A stretch of 37,993 nucleotides of DNA from the IMG/VR virus record IMGVR_UViG_3300006101_000027, positions 1 through 37,993 of that record; one strand, 5' to 3'. Of this stretch, positions 16,901 through 23,560 are shown in pieces (position 1 is the first letter of the stretch; each line of letters begins with the position of its first letter). The notes beneath the pieces are model-generated. The model saw nothing but the letters and a program-made list of their open reading frames with translations. It was not told the origin of the DNA and did not search any database. The position numbers and the translations under genes are program-made. The stretch is from a virus.

Positions 16901-17439
16901 CAACTCAATCGGCAATAAGCAATCAAATTTCAAAAATGCCAATGTCTCAAGCATTGAAAACTGTCAAGAGCATAACTGCTTCGCAATTGTCCGTAGATGG
17001 TCCGACTGCTTCGCTAACAAGAGAAGCATCTAAGAAAAACCTTACGGTTGCTCAAGCAACTTCTGACTATGCAAAACTTACACGCATGTCAATTCAATCG
17101 GCGCTTGATTCAAGAATGGACACAAAAGCGGCGGCGGCGCAAGCAAGTCTTGGAAACACACAAGCAGCGGCGGCCCTAAAAGTTGCTGCTGCAAAACTCA
17201 AGGCGCAGGCTGAAACATCTGCTGCTCTTGCCGAAAATGTTGCTTCAAAAAATAACTTGAATCAACAAAACATGACCGCTCTCGGTGCCGCTGTTGAAAC
17301 ATCGTTTACTAAAGCCATTACTGCGGCTGGCCTTACTCAGTCTGGCATGGCCACAGCATTCAGCACGGCTCTTGGGCACGGTGGTCTTTCGGGCGCAGTT
17401 TCAAGAATCATCAAACAGGGGATGACAGGAAAACCGTAA
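13987..17439 (+). CDS. tape measure protein
   Basis: This is the longest gene, 1150 residues, which fixes tail length. At the usual 0.15 nm per residue it predicts a tail of about 170 nm. The ATG at 13987 has AAGGT at proper distance; an in-frame ATG at 13936 would place the terminator inside the coding region and has no spaced ribosome binding site. Residues 1-150 are coiled-coil-like and rich in Lys, Glu and Ala; hydrophobic segments occur around residues 580-610 (LVPLVTAIGIMGASALVIKGAGVL) and 740-800 (glycine/valine-rich, GGVVGGPVGAVVMATVGPMLM), as is common in tape measures and possibly linked to membrane insertion. The 3' third (from about 16480) uses more A-ending codons (CAA, GCA, AAA) than the 5' part, hinting at a mosaic origin. 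Confidence 0.92.
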   Translation: MNEQLSFNLDVQTGDAVKNVDALQVSIDDLTKVMGDNVKTGGKLVKTMADNSKQTSVLTKELTDLIRVMNESAKATEDNTAATMLGAEETEKATGAMKAEIAELRLLVTSLKEAASATREAAVADEEMATASKAATGEKAKTTSILSKISSLGTPEFLKAATWSTLAVGGVAYEAIKNYTQFNAALTQSITQAGRAPGSLPFLTNEAVNIAKNTGIHLTDVANILYRVSSATASWNGGLGATNKQLGQMASQVANLNVLGGVAGGAPSEQSARVIGAIMNANLQGIGTDPKKAAAWVNAAVGGGDIKQSEFISAMGRGLLASLSAHNISASSGASFVDLLTTLGTPGSTAGQYAKTALTLMTAPSAQGSAAMSMIGVSTGQLGALLSGKGGITAAAEYLHQALQRFNPSAFKETTTTKDAQGKSVVLTGAAAARAQIEKWATGTIPQKVLDEWTAGKLGSMSAAALGTTTSGANGTAVSGAQWLNTLQNLIVTKAYGGSRSSATIDALIMHPGEIAGIQAYIDRNSTEKKLNQDLAIANATPQAQFRRMEQTFMGQMVKLGQEITPTAIKLSKVLLGVVDGLLKMKFVLVPLVTAIGIMGASALVIKGAGVLQGGMRVFGAGAGALSRLYGRIAGPAEEGIARTGPAKFFESLSRGTGMFASLQTPADKMNMAADKMLEAAGISKSVGGGGGGNLFKKLFKRGETTALSDAEKAVVGKGESALAGDAAGFVAKEALPVAEKVGGGLLSRFAGAGLGDLVGGVVGGPVGAVVMATVGPMLMPYIAKGIGSAVGGIGHLFGSLFSSSTPKTPAPKPISVAGVMTGRADLRSEILVAQAQNQGIAAKIAAGTATSADYASFYTNTGNIRNWQQQDKLFGNMSDAASAKKAQLANLATYKSLTTEQGALGKFVAAIKGDPNLQYGNNETMKQFLAQNPDAMAGLPKNAQAAFAKIMNNSSLTGAQKTAQIAALTQSTQSAISNQISKMPMSQALKTVKSITASQLSVDGPTASLTREASKKNLTVAQATSDYAKLTRMSIQSALDSRMDTKAAAAQASLGNTQAAAALKVAAAKLKAQAETSAALAENVASKNNLNQQNMTALGAAVETSFTKAITAAGLTQSGMATAFSTALGHGGLSGAVSRIIKQGMTGKP

Positions 17440-17440
17440 T

Positions 17441-18211
17441 ATGGCAACTAAAAAAAATAACCATCACCCAAAACATCATCTAACAATTCCGGCTGCATTA
17501 ACCAGCACCAAAACACAAGTAAAACTTACGCCTCAAGGCGCGGCGGCACCTCAGTATTTTGCTGTTATTGGAAACTTGATTGGTGATTCGCAACTTAGTC
17601 AGGTTTCGGGCTCGGGTGGTTGGCAAATTGTTGACCGTCCAAAAAACGTTGCGGCAACGCAATGGTACGACCGGTCGCCATTTCAGATTCAGATGACACT
17701 GTTGTTTGACAATAGCAACTTGCCCCATGGAAAAACTGCTTCGGACATGTATCAACAACTTATTAGTTGGGTTGACCCCATCCCAAACACGTATCAACCT
17801 CCAGTGTTTACAATTTCTGGTCCGGTTCCAGGCACGTCAACTTCAACCAAACGACGTTTCTGGTACTTGTATTCTTTTCAATTAGAAGCCGCTATTCGAG
17901 ATGGGCAAACTGGAGACATTGTACAACAGGGCGTGCAAATTACTTGTTATGAATTTAATAGCCCAATTCCAGGCGTTGCCAGTTTTGCCGAAATAGCAAG
18001 TCAAAAAACAAAAATTGCCAGCAAACCTTATTTGGTTGGACAAAATCAAACAATTCAAACAATCGCTCGAGGACCCAAGGGTTACAAAAGTTCTCAAAAA
18101 TACAACACTCTTAGCAGTTGGGTTGCAGCAACCAACACGTTAAACAACTTGCGAGACCCCAAAGATGCTACAGTTTTAAAACCAGGGACAACTATTAAGA
18201 TACCGGTATAA
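17441..18211 (+). CDS. LysM-domain tail/baseplate protein
   Basis: The product is 256 residues. The C-terminal 60 residues form a LysM-like domain (YLVGQNQTIQTIARG, then a Trp and LNNLRDPKDATVLKPGTTIKIP), where the final L-x-PG-x-x-[IL]-x-[IV]-P is the LysM signature. The N-terminal part is beta-rich (WQIVDRPKNVAATQWYDRSPFQIQMTLLFDN). In contractile phages and related injection systems a LysM protein (gp53/XkdP/Afp7 type) follows the tape measure and links tube and hub. It starts one base after the tape measure stop and overlaps the next gene (TAATG). Confidence 0.8.
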   Translation: MATKKNNHHPKHHLTIPAALTSTKTQVKLTPQGAAAPQYFAVIGNLIGDSQLSQVSGSGGWQIVDRPKNVAATQWYDRSPFQIQMTLLFDNSNLPHGKTASDMYQQLISWVDPIPNTYQPPVFTISGPVPGTSTSTKRRFWYLYSFQLEAAIRDGQTGDIVQQGVQITCYEFNSPIPGVASFAEIASQKTKIASKPYLVGQNQTIQTIARGPKGYKSSQKYNTLSSWVAATNTLNNLRDPKDATVLKPGTTIKIPV

Positions 18212-19614
18212 TGTCTACAAGACCAACAGGAAAAAAAACTGGCGCTAAAAGCGCAACGGCTGGCGTTACAAACAACGTCGCGGCTAACCCTGCAATGGTC
18301 CCGGTTAGCAAAAGTTCTATTCTAAAACTTCAAACGCTTCCAACTGGCATTGGCTTTGGCCCAAATGACCTTGCAGATTTTGTTACCCTTGACCCTGAAA
18401 CTGGCAAAATTTATCAACGTTTAGGGTATCACTACGAAGACGCTGTAACCGACGTCATTCTCCAGCAAAACATGCTGGGCACTTCAACTATCACTATCCA
18501 GTTGACTGACCCCACCCGTCAAATTCTTCGAGGCACCGGCCTTGGGAGTAATCAAGGTACTGGTGGGTATCTTTCGTTTGCGGAAATAGCAACTGCCACA
18601 AATAACAGCGGAGGAACCTCTGGCGGCGGCGGTCAAGGAATTAAACAAGGTTTGACAATCATTGTTGCGGGGCAGGGCAATAGCCGCACAATCCCTTACA
18701 TTGACTCAAGCCCTCTTGCCGCTGCATCAAACTACATCATTGACCCCAAAACAAAAAAGATTATTCAAAGCGCCAACAAATTGGTGTATACCCTTGTTCA
18801 ATTTGTAAAAGCATCAGACCAAGTTCAATTGATTTTTGAATCAGAAGCGGTATTCCGTTTGTCTCAACAACGAGGAAATGGTAGCGTTACCAGTATAACT
18901 AGTGCCGGCGTAACCCCGTTTGTGAAAAGCCTTGTTGAAGCATTGAACCCAGCCCCCGCAAATAGTTATTACTCTGACATAACTCTTGTTGCCCCCGATT
19001 ATAAACAAATTTGGAATTCTCTTACGGGTAATCATGGAGTTCCAATTATTCCGGTTGCCCTTGGCCGAGGCACAACCACAGACCCTTATGAAGATACTTG
19101 GACTGCCATTAGCCGCATCGCATCAAGTATTGGTTGGCGCATTTGGGAAAACGCTAACACCGTTTACTTTGGGCCCGACGAATTTTGGCTTGGTATTCTT
19201 CCTGGTCAAAATAATACTCCGCCAATCAACGCAATTAAAGGAACAACGGGGAGCAACATGCAAGTTATCTCTGAGTTCAATGATAAGATTCAGTTGATTG
19301 ACTTTGACTGGGACGTAGGTAAGCCATTGGGACAAGCAACGGTAACGTGCATGTTAGATGACTGGCAATTCGACATTGGCGAAATTATTGAAATAACCGG
19401 TTGCGGCATTGCAGACGGCCAATGGATGATTTCTTCCATGCAACGTGACGCTTTTCGTCCGCAAGCAACCGTGGTTCTTCAAGTGCCCATGCCATACGGT
19501 CAAGTATACGACCCAAGTTCGCAGCCCCTTGCTCCGTTCCCCATTGGAACTTCGTACAGTGCCGCAGCCTGGGCCGCTATTGCATCCGCCAACGCTGCAA
19601 CCCCGACAACATAA
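18211..19614 (+). CDS. baseplate hub protein (gp27/gpD/XkdQ-like)
   Basis: The product is 467 residues and follows the LysM protein, as XkdQ follows XkdP in PBSX. Residues 60-110 (GYHYEDAVTDVILQQNMLGTSTITIQLTDPTRQILR) look like the first hub beta-barrel; the middle (SIGWRIWENANTVYFGPDEFW) matches the segment in which gpD-like hubs read out a second barrel; residues 370-440 (VDWDVGKPLGQATVTCMLDDWQFDIGEIIEITGCGIADGQWMISS pattern) resemble the late-control gpD core, with G-x-W-x-[IV]-x-x-[MV]-x-R-D. It would form the trimeric hub that carries the spike encoded next. The C-terminal 40 residues are Ala/Ser/Pro-rich. Confidence 0.75.
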   Translation: MSTRPTGKKTGAKSATAGVTNNVAANPAMVPVSKSSILKLQTLPTGIGFGPNDLADFVTLDPETGKIYQRLGYHYEDAVTDVILQQNMLGTSTITIQLTDPTRQILRGTGLGSNQGTGGYLSFAEIATATNNSGGTSGGGGQGIKQGLTIIVAGQGNSRTIPYIDSSPLAAASNYIIDPKTKKIIQSANKLVYTLVQFVKASDQVQLIFESEAVFRLSQQRGNGSVTSITSAGVTPFVKSLVEALNPAPANSYYSDITLVAPDYKQIWNSLTGNHGVPIIPVALGRGTTTDPYEDTWTAISRIASSIGWRIWENANTVYFGPDEFWLGILPGQNNTPPINAIKGTTGSNMQVISEFNDKIQLIDFDWDVGKPLGQATVTCMLDDWQFDIGEIIEITGCGIADGQWMISSMQRDAFRPQATVVLQVPMPYGQVYDPSSQPLAPFPIGTSYSAAAWAAIASANAATPTT

Positions 19615-19616
19615 TA

Positions 19617-21626
19617 ATGAGAAGCCAAGACGCACTTACACTTTTACAGCACCAGTTAAAATGGCAAGGAAACATATTTGCCTCTGGTCGCCAATTTGAA
19701 GGCACGTATTACGGTGTTGTAGTTCAAACCGACGTCAGCACTGGCGACGGCGCAATTACTGCTGGCAATATGACAATCACAATCCCCAACTTGAGTGGCA
19801 CTCAGGTTTGGGGTCCTTTGCCATACCCAGGTTCTGTTGCACCTCCCATTGGTACCCCTTGTTCGTTAACATTCAACATCAACAATACGCCAATCGTGCA
19901 CAGTTTTATTGGTTTTGGCGGTGGGGGAAGCGGCACTCAAGGTCCACAAGGCCCACAGGGCCCACAGGGTGTTGGCGGCACAAACGCGTACTGGTCAGGA
20001 TTTTATGACACAACAAGCCAAACGGGCTCTACAAGTTCTGTAAACCTTGTTGCCATTCATAACACCGCGTTTGGCAACGGTATGACGCTTCTTAATCCTG
20101 GCTCAACAACGTTTGGCACAAATGCAGCCACTGCGGGCTCTGCCGTGCAGATTAACAACGCTGGAAACTACACCCTAACATACCAAGTGATGTTTGCCAA
20201 TAGCGGCACGCAAATTGCTAACGCCGACTTGTGGATTCGACTTAACGGCGTTGACGTACCAACAACAAATATTTATACAACGATTACAGGTTCACATTCT
20301 GGCACTAACGGCACCGCTCTTGCAACGGCAACGTTCAGCATTCCGGCAAACGCTGGCGATTACTACCAACTTTGCTGGGCCCCATCGTCAAGCAATGTTA
20401 GTATTTACGCAGTCCCAGCGCAAACCGGTCCGACTGTTCCTGCCGGCGACTCTGTATTGTTTGCCATTCAACAAATTGCTTTCTCTGGCCCGCAGGGTGT
20501 AACTGGCGCAACTGGCGCAACTGGCGCTACCGGCGCAACTGGTCCGCAAGGTTCGACAGGAGCGGCTGCAACGGTCAATGCTGGCACAACCACAACTGTT
20601 CCATATGGTACGCCGGCTTCAGTAACCAACTCTGGCTCACAAAGTGCCGCAGTATTCAACTTTTCCGTCCCCCAAGGTCCACAGGGTACTGCTGGAACTT
20701 CTGGCACCGCGGCAACTGTTTCAGTTGGAACAACCACTACGGGTGCGCAAGGTACGCAAGCAAGCGTAACCAACTCAGGCTCCTCCTCCGCAGCGGTTCT
20801 TAACTTTACGGTTCCGCAAGGATATCAAGGTGTTGGGTACACGCCAGTTGTAAACAATCAAGGCATTGCCTATGGGGCAAGTCTTGTCGGAACAACGTTA
20901 ACAATCTCCACTCCATTCAACAGTGGAAATCCTTACGGCTTTGGTGCTCTTCAGGTTGGTCAGCGAGTTCGCATTTGTGCTCAATCTGCGCCTACAACAA
21001 ACTATGCAGAAGGCATTTTGACAACTGTAGATGGAACGTTTCCGTCAAGCGCCTACGTTATTTTTACGGTTGACTATTCAATTGGTGACGGTGTAACTCG
21101 TAGCCCAAATACTCTTTTTCTTACGGGTGCAGTTGGCTCACAAGGCTACCAGGGCTACCAAGGAGCACAAGGATACCAAGGTATTCAAGGCGTTGTTACC
21201 ACTAACACTGGCGTACCCCCATCAGACACAACACTTCTTTGGCTTGACCAAACTGCTGCTGGAAACGGTACGCAGGGGCCGCAAGGCTACCAGGGTGGGT
21301 ATTTGCCTCAGGTCGGTACATCATCCGTCCCTAGCAGCGGTTTGCTTACCGTAACAGTTGGTTCCAATACTTCCGTTAAAATTACCAATACGTCTAACCT
21401 TACGGTAGCAATTACCATTTCATCAACGGGCGCCATAGACGGACAATCTCTTGTTGTTAGGTTCTACGATTTTTCTGCTTCTCCAGCAACCTTGTCTTGG
21501 TCAAACACGGAATCAAGCGCAGTTGCCCCGCCGGGTTTTTCTAACGGTTCGACTGTTTCTCCAATTACTGTTGGATTTATTTACAACGGGGCAACATCTA
21601 AATGGCGTTGTGTAGGCTACGTATAA
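19617..21626 (+). CDS. baseplate spike-like protein with collagen-like fibre segments
   Basis: The product is 669 residues. Residues 1-100 look like a spike OB-fold (YYGVVVQTDVSTGDGAITAGNMTITIPNLSG, YPGSVAPPIGTPCSLTFN), similar in layout to gp5/gpV-type proteins, which would fit its place after the hub. It then becomes a fibre: collagen-like G-x-y runs near 106-121 (GPQ triplets), 292-318 (GAT triplets), 351-365, 507-525 (GYQ triplets) and about 550, separated by beta domains. Residues 122-290 resemble a C1q/TNF-like jelly roll. Two copies of a shaft motif (ASVTNSGSQSAAVFNF, then VPQG) occur. The C-terminal domain ends ATSKWRCVGYV and is matched by the end of the 23561-25228 fibre. Translation is probably coupled to the hub gene. 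Confidence 0.75.
   Translation: MRSQDALTLLQHQLKWQGNIFASGRQFEGTYYGVVVQTDVSTGDGAITAGNMTITIPNLSGTQVWGPLPYPGSVAPPIGTPCSLTFNINNTPIVHSFIGFGGGGSGTQGPQGPQGPQGVGGTNAYWSGFYDTTSQTGSTSSVNLVAIHNTAFGNGMTLLNPGSTTFGTNAATAGSAVQINNAGNYTLTYQVMFANSGTQIANADLWIRLNGVDVPTTNIYTTITGSHSGTNGTALATATFSIPANAGDYYQLCWAPSSSNVSIYAVPAQTGPTVPAGDSVLFAIQQIAFSGPQGVTGATGATGATGATGPQGSTGAAATVNAGTTTTVPYGTPASVTNSGSQSAAVFNFSVPQGPQGTAGTSGTAATVSVGTTTTGAQGTQASVTNSGSSSAAVLNFTVPQGYQGVGYTPVVNNQGIAYGASLVGTTLTISTPFNSGNPYGFGALQVGQRVRICAQSAPTTNYAEGILTTVDGTFPSSAYVIFTVDYSIGDGVTRSPNTLFLTGAVGSQGYQGYQGAQGYQGIQGVVTTNTGVPPSDTTLLWLDQTAAGNGTQGPQGYQGGYLPQVGTSSVPSSGLLTVTVGSNTSVKITNTSNLTVAITISSTGAIDGQSLVVRFYDFSASPATLSWSNTESSAVAPPGFSNGSTVSPITVGFIYNGATSKWRCVGYV
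20502..20543 (+). repeat. 9-bp tandem repeat encoding GAT collagen triplets
   Basis: ACTGGCGCA occurs twice exactly and twice with one or two changes in direct succession, followed by ACTGGT. It encodes TGATGATGATGATG. Such short in-phase repeats can change copy number by slippage without breaking the frame. Confidence 0.8.
21135..21191 (+). repeat. Gly-Tyr-Gln collagen-like triplet run
   Basis: Nineteen codons encode GSQGYQGYQGAQGYQGIQG. Tyrosine in the X position of four-in-a-row G-x-Q triplets is unusual for collagen-like phage fibres, which normally use Pro, Ala or Thr. The same G-Y-Q unit recurs in the second fibre (near 23815, 23960 and 24003). Confidence 0.8.
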
Positions 21627-21627
21627 C

Positions 21628-22479
21628 ATGGCTTTTGCTTTTACCACTACACATGGCATTGTTTCTACCAACGGTCCTTACACCGTAATTACCTTTAAAC
21701 AATCCGACACCCTTGTTTGCTCAGGCACATTATCGGGAGCAACCGTCCTCATTGTTGGCGGCGGCAGTTCTGGTGGGGGTGATTTTTCTAAAGGTTCTTA
21801 TAACGGTCGTGGTGGGGGCGGTGGCGCAGGCGGCGTTGTTGCCCTTAGCGGCGTTACCCTTACTGGAAGTATGCCGGTTGTTGTTGGGCTTGGTGGCGCT
21901 GGCGTTGGCGCAAACAACAATGGCGGTAGTTCTTCTTTTGCAGGAGTAACTGCCGGAGGCGGCGGTTATGGTGGTTCAGGAAACGGAGTTGCCCAAAACG
22001 GAATCAGCGGAAGTAGCAGCACTGCTGGTGGCGGTAGCGGCGGTGGCGGTTATGGTTTCTATCCTTTTCCTAATGGAACTGGCGCCCCCGGCGGCCATGA
22101 CGGTGGATTAAATACCGTAGTTGGTGGTGGCGCAGGTGGCGGTGGTGCGGGAAATGTTGGTTCCAATAACGCTGGGACCACCAACGGTGGAGCCGGTGGA
22201 AACGGCGTAACATCTAACATCACTGGCAGTACCGTTTACTACGGTGGCGGTGGCGGTGGCGGAGACGGTGGCGGAACTGGTGGAGCAGGTGGTTTGGGTG
22301 GAGGGGCAGTTGGCGGTTCTGGCTTAAACGCAACACCTAATACGGGTGGCGGTGGCGGAGGCGACAGCGTTTTTAATACTAATATAGGCAACGGTTCCGG
22401 TGGCTCTGGAATTGTTATTGTTTCGTATTTAACGTTGTCAACCACTCAAGGAATTCTTTCAAATTTGGTGTCAGCATGA
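21628..22479 (+). CDS. glycine-rich adhesin-like tail protein
   Basis: The product is 283 residues. The first 45 residues are beta-strand-like (GPYTVITFKQSDTLVCSGTLSGATVLIVGGG), and the remainder is a long polyglycine-rich domain (GGGGGAGGV, GGGGYGGSG, GGGSGGGGYG and similar runs) ending in a hydrophobic strand IVIVSYLTL. This layout recurs in many phage tail-tip proteins, and polyglycine helices form the receptor-binding tip in the S16 gp38 adhesin. The sequence shows the composition, and the receptor-binding role is inferred. Its stop overlaps the ATG of the sulfotransferase gene (ATGA), so the two are translationally coupled. Confidence 0.75.
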   Translation: MAFAFTTTHGIVSTNGPYTVITFKQSDTLVCSGTLSGATVLIVGGGSSGGGDFSKGSYNGRGGGGGAGGVVALSGVTLTGSMPVVVGLGGAGVGANNNGGSSSFAGVTAGGGGYGGSGNGVAQNGISGSSSTAGGGSGGGGYGFYPFPNGTGAPGGHDGGLNTVVGGGAGGGGAGNVGSNNAGTTNGGAGGNGVTSNITGSTVYYGGGGGGGDGGGTGGAGGLGGGAVGGSGLNATPNTGGGGGGDSVFNTNIGNGSGGSGIVIVSYLTLSTTQGILSNLVSA

Positions 22480-23141
22480 ACAAGATTTATCACATTCACA
22501 CACCCAAAACTGGCGGTTCTTTTGTGCGCGTTAGGGTTTTGATTAATGTTTGCGAATTGATGCCAGAGGTTGCAAACCTTAACCTTCAATACGGTTTTCA
22601 CGCAGCATGGCAAAACGTAGACGATGAAACTTACCTTGTTTCTTCTTGGCGCGAACCCGCCGCTCGAACGGTTAGTCAATACACTTACAAAAATAACAAC
22701 CCTACGGTAGATGATTTTTTGTCTTGGTTTGAAAAAAATAAAGATGTGTTGTCTGACTATCAATCAAAAAATCTTTTGTTTGTTCCAAGCGAAAACATAA
22801 CAATGTCAATGTTCATTGACAATCCAGATTTTTTGTCAATTCAAGTTGACCGTGATGAAGTTATGCGTCGCATAGCAAGAATAAATCTATTTTTGCGTGA
22901 TGACCAGTTTCCTTTAAAGTCTGTAGAAATATTAGGCAATCGCATTTTGCAAGATTTTGGTTCAAGTGAAACGTTTCGCTATTGCTTTAATTACGACAAT
23001 GATGACCCCATAAACACAACAGACGCTTCATCAATAATTTATGGTTCCTTGACAAGCGACCAAATAGATTATCTAAACAATTTGAGCCCGCTTGATTACG
23101 AAATTTACAACACCCCAGAATTATTTTGGGACGGAAAATGA
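22476..23141 (+). CDS. PAPS-dependent sulfotransferase
   Basis: The 221-residue product would transfer sulfate from PAPS to an acceptor. The N-terminus carries the 5'-phosphosulfate loop HTPKTGGSF (residues 8-16; K11 would contact the 5' phosphosulfate), the form seen in carbohydrate sulfotransferases (HIPKTGGTS). The 3'-phosphate site is complete: WREPAARTVSQY at 58-69, matching R-[DE]-P-x-x-R-x-x-S-x-Y with R59 and S67 as the binding residues. The rest is alpha-helical and not diagnostic of acceptor. No signal peptide or membrane anchor is seen, so it should act in the cytoplasm. It overlaps the adhesin gene before it and the APS kinase after it (ATGA both times). It is AT-rich: 18 to 22 G/C per 60 bases in the stretches I counted, against 33 in the capsid gene. 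Fold assignment is firm, acceptor unknown. Confidence 0.88.
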   Translation: MNKIYHIHTPKTGGSFVRVRVLINVCELMPEVANLNLQYGFHAAWQNVDDETYLVSSWREPAARTVSQYTYKNNNPTVDDFLSWFEKNKDVLSDYQSKNLLFVPSENITMSMFIDNPDFLSIQVDRDEVMRRIARINLFLRDDQFPLKSVEILGNRILQDFGSSETFRYCFNYDNDDPINTTDASSIIYGSLTSDQIDYLNNLSPLDYEIYNTPELFWDGK

Positions 23142-23560
23142 TTATCCAAATAATTGGATTGCCTGGAGCGGGCAAAACTACTCTTGCAAGTGCAGTCTCT
23201 GAGTGGATTAACGCAATACATATAAACGCTGATGCAGTGCGCAAACATGTAAGCAATGACCTTGGCTTTTCTTTAGCCGACCGCGTAGAGCAAGCACGGC
23301 GTCTTGGCGGCATGGCTCGCATGTTTCAAGAACAAGGTCATAATGTTGTGGTTGATTTTGTGTGCCCGACCAAAGAAACTTGCGAATCATTTGGTAAGCC
23401 GGATTTTTTAATTTGGGTAGACCGAGTTAAAGAATCTAAATTTCAAGACACAAACGCAATGTGGGAAATTCCAAGTCATTTTGATTTGCGTATTCCGGCT
23501 GGATTGACCGTTAAAGAAGAGTTGCAAATGACTTTAGAACTTATTGGAGAGGGGCGGTAA
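23138..23560 (+). CDS. cysC: adenylylsulfate (APS) kinase, compact form
   Basis: The enzyme phosphorylates APS with ATP to make PAPS, the sulfate donor needed by the sulfotransferase next door. The start is the ATG at 23138, in ATGA overlap with the sulfotransferase stop. The 140-residue product has the P-loop GLPGAGKTT (7-15), the NADAVRKHV segment (30-38; D32 and R35 correspond to the APS/metal-binding DGDxxR motif), DLGFSLADRVEQARR (41-55), which is the family signature for APS binding, and DTN at 104-106. Cellular APS kinases are about 180-200 residues; this one lacks most of the lid region, like short phage and marine versions annotated as APS kinase. A related nucleotide kinase with another substrate is possible but less likely. 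No ATP sulfurylase is seen, so APS must come from the host. Confidence 0.82.
   Translation: MIIQIIGLPGAGKTTLASAVSEWINAIHINADAVRKHVSNDLGFSLADRVEQARRLGGMARMFQEQGHNVVVDFVCPTKETCESFGKPDFLIWVDRVKESKFQDTNAMWEIPSHFDLRIPAGLTVKEELQMTLELIGEGR

Noticed and set aside
19933-21300. Short regular repeats that could suggest a CRISPR array or satellite DNA
   Set aside because: The repeats are 6 or 9 bases, in frame, and encode Gly-x-y collagen-like triplets. There are no spacers and no conserved 25-40-base repeat.
21800-22400. Glycine-rich gene as a possible host PE/PGRS-like or cell-wall protein
   Set aside because: It lies within a continuous phage tail operon with overlapping starts, and glycine-rich tip proteins are common in phages.
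23138-23560. Generic P-loop kinase such as a polynucleotide or gluconate kinase
   Set aside because: The DLGFSLADRVEQARR and NADAVRKHV segments are specific for APS kinases, and the neighbouring gene is a PAPS user.
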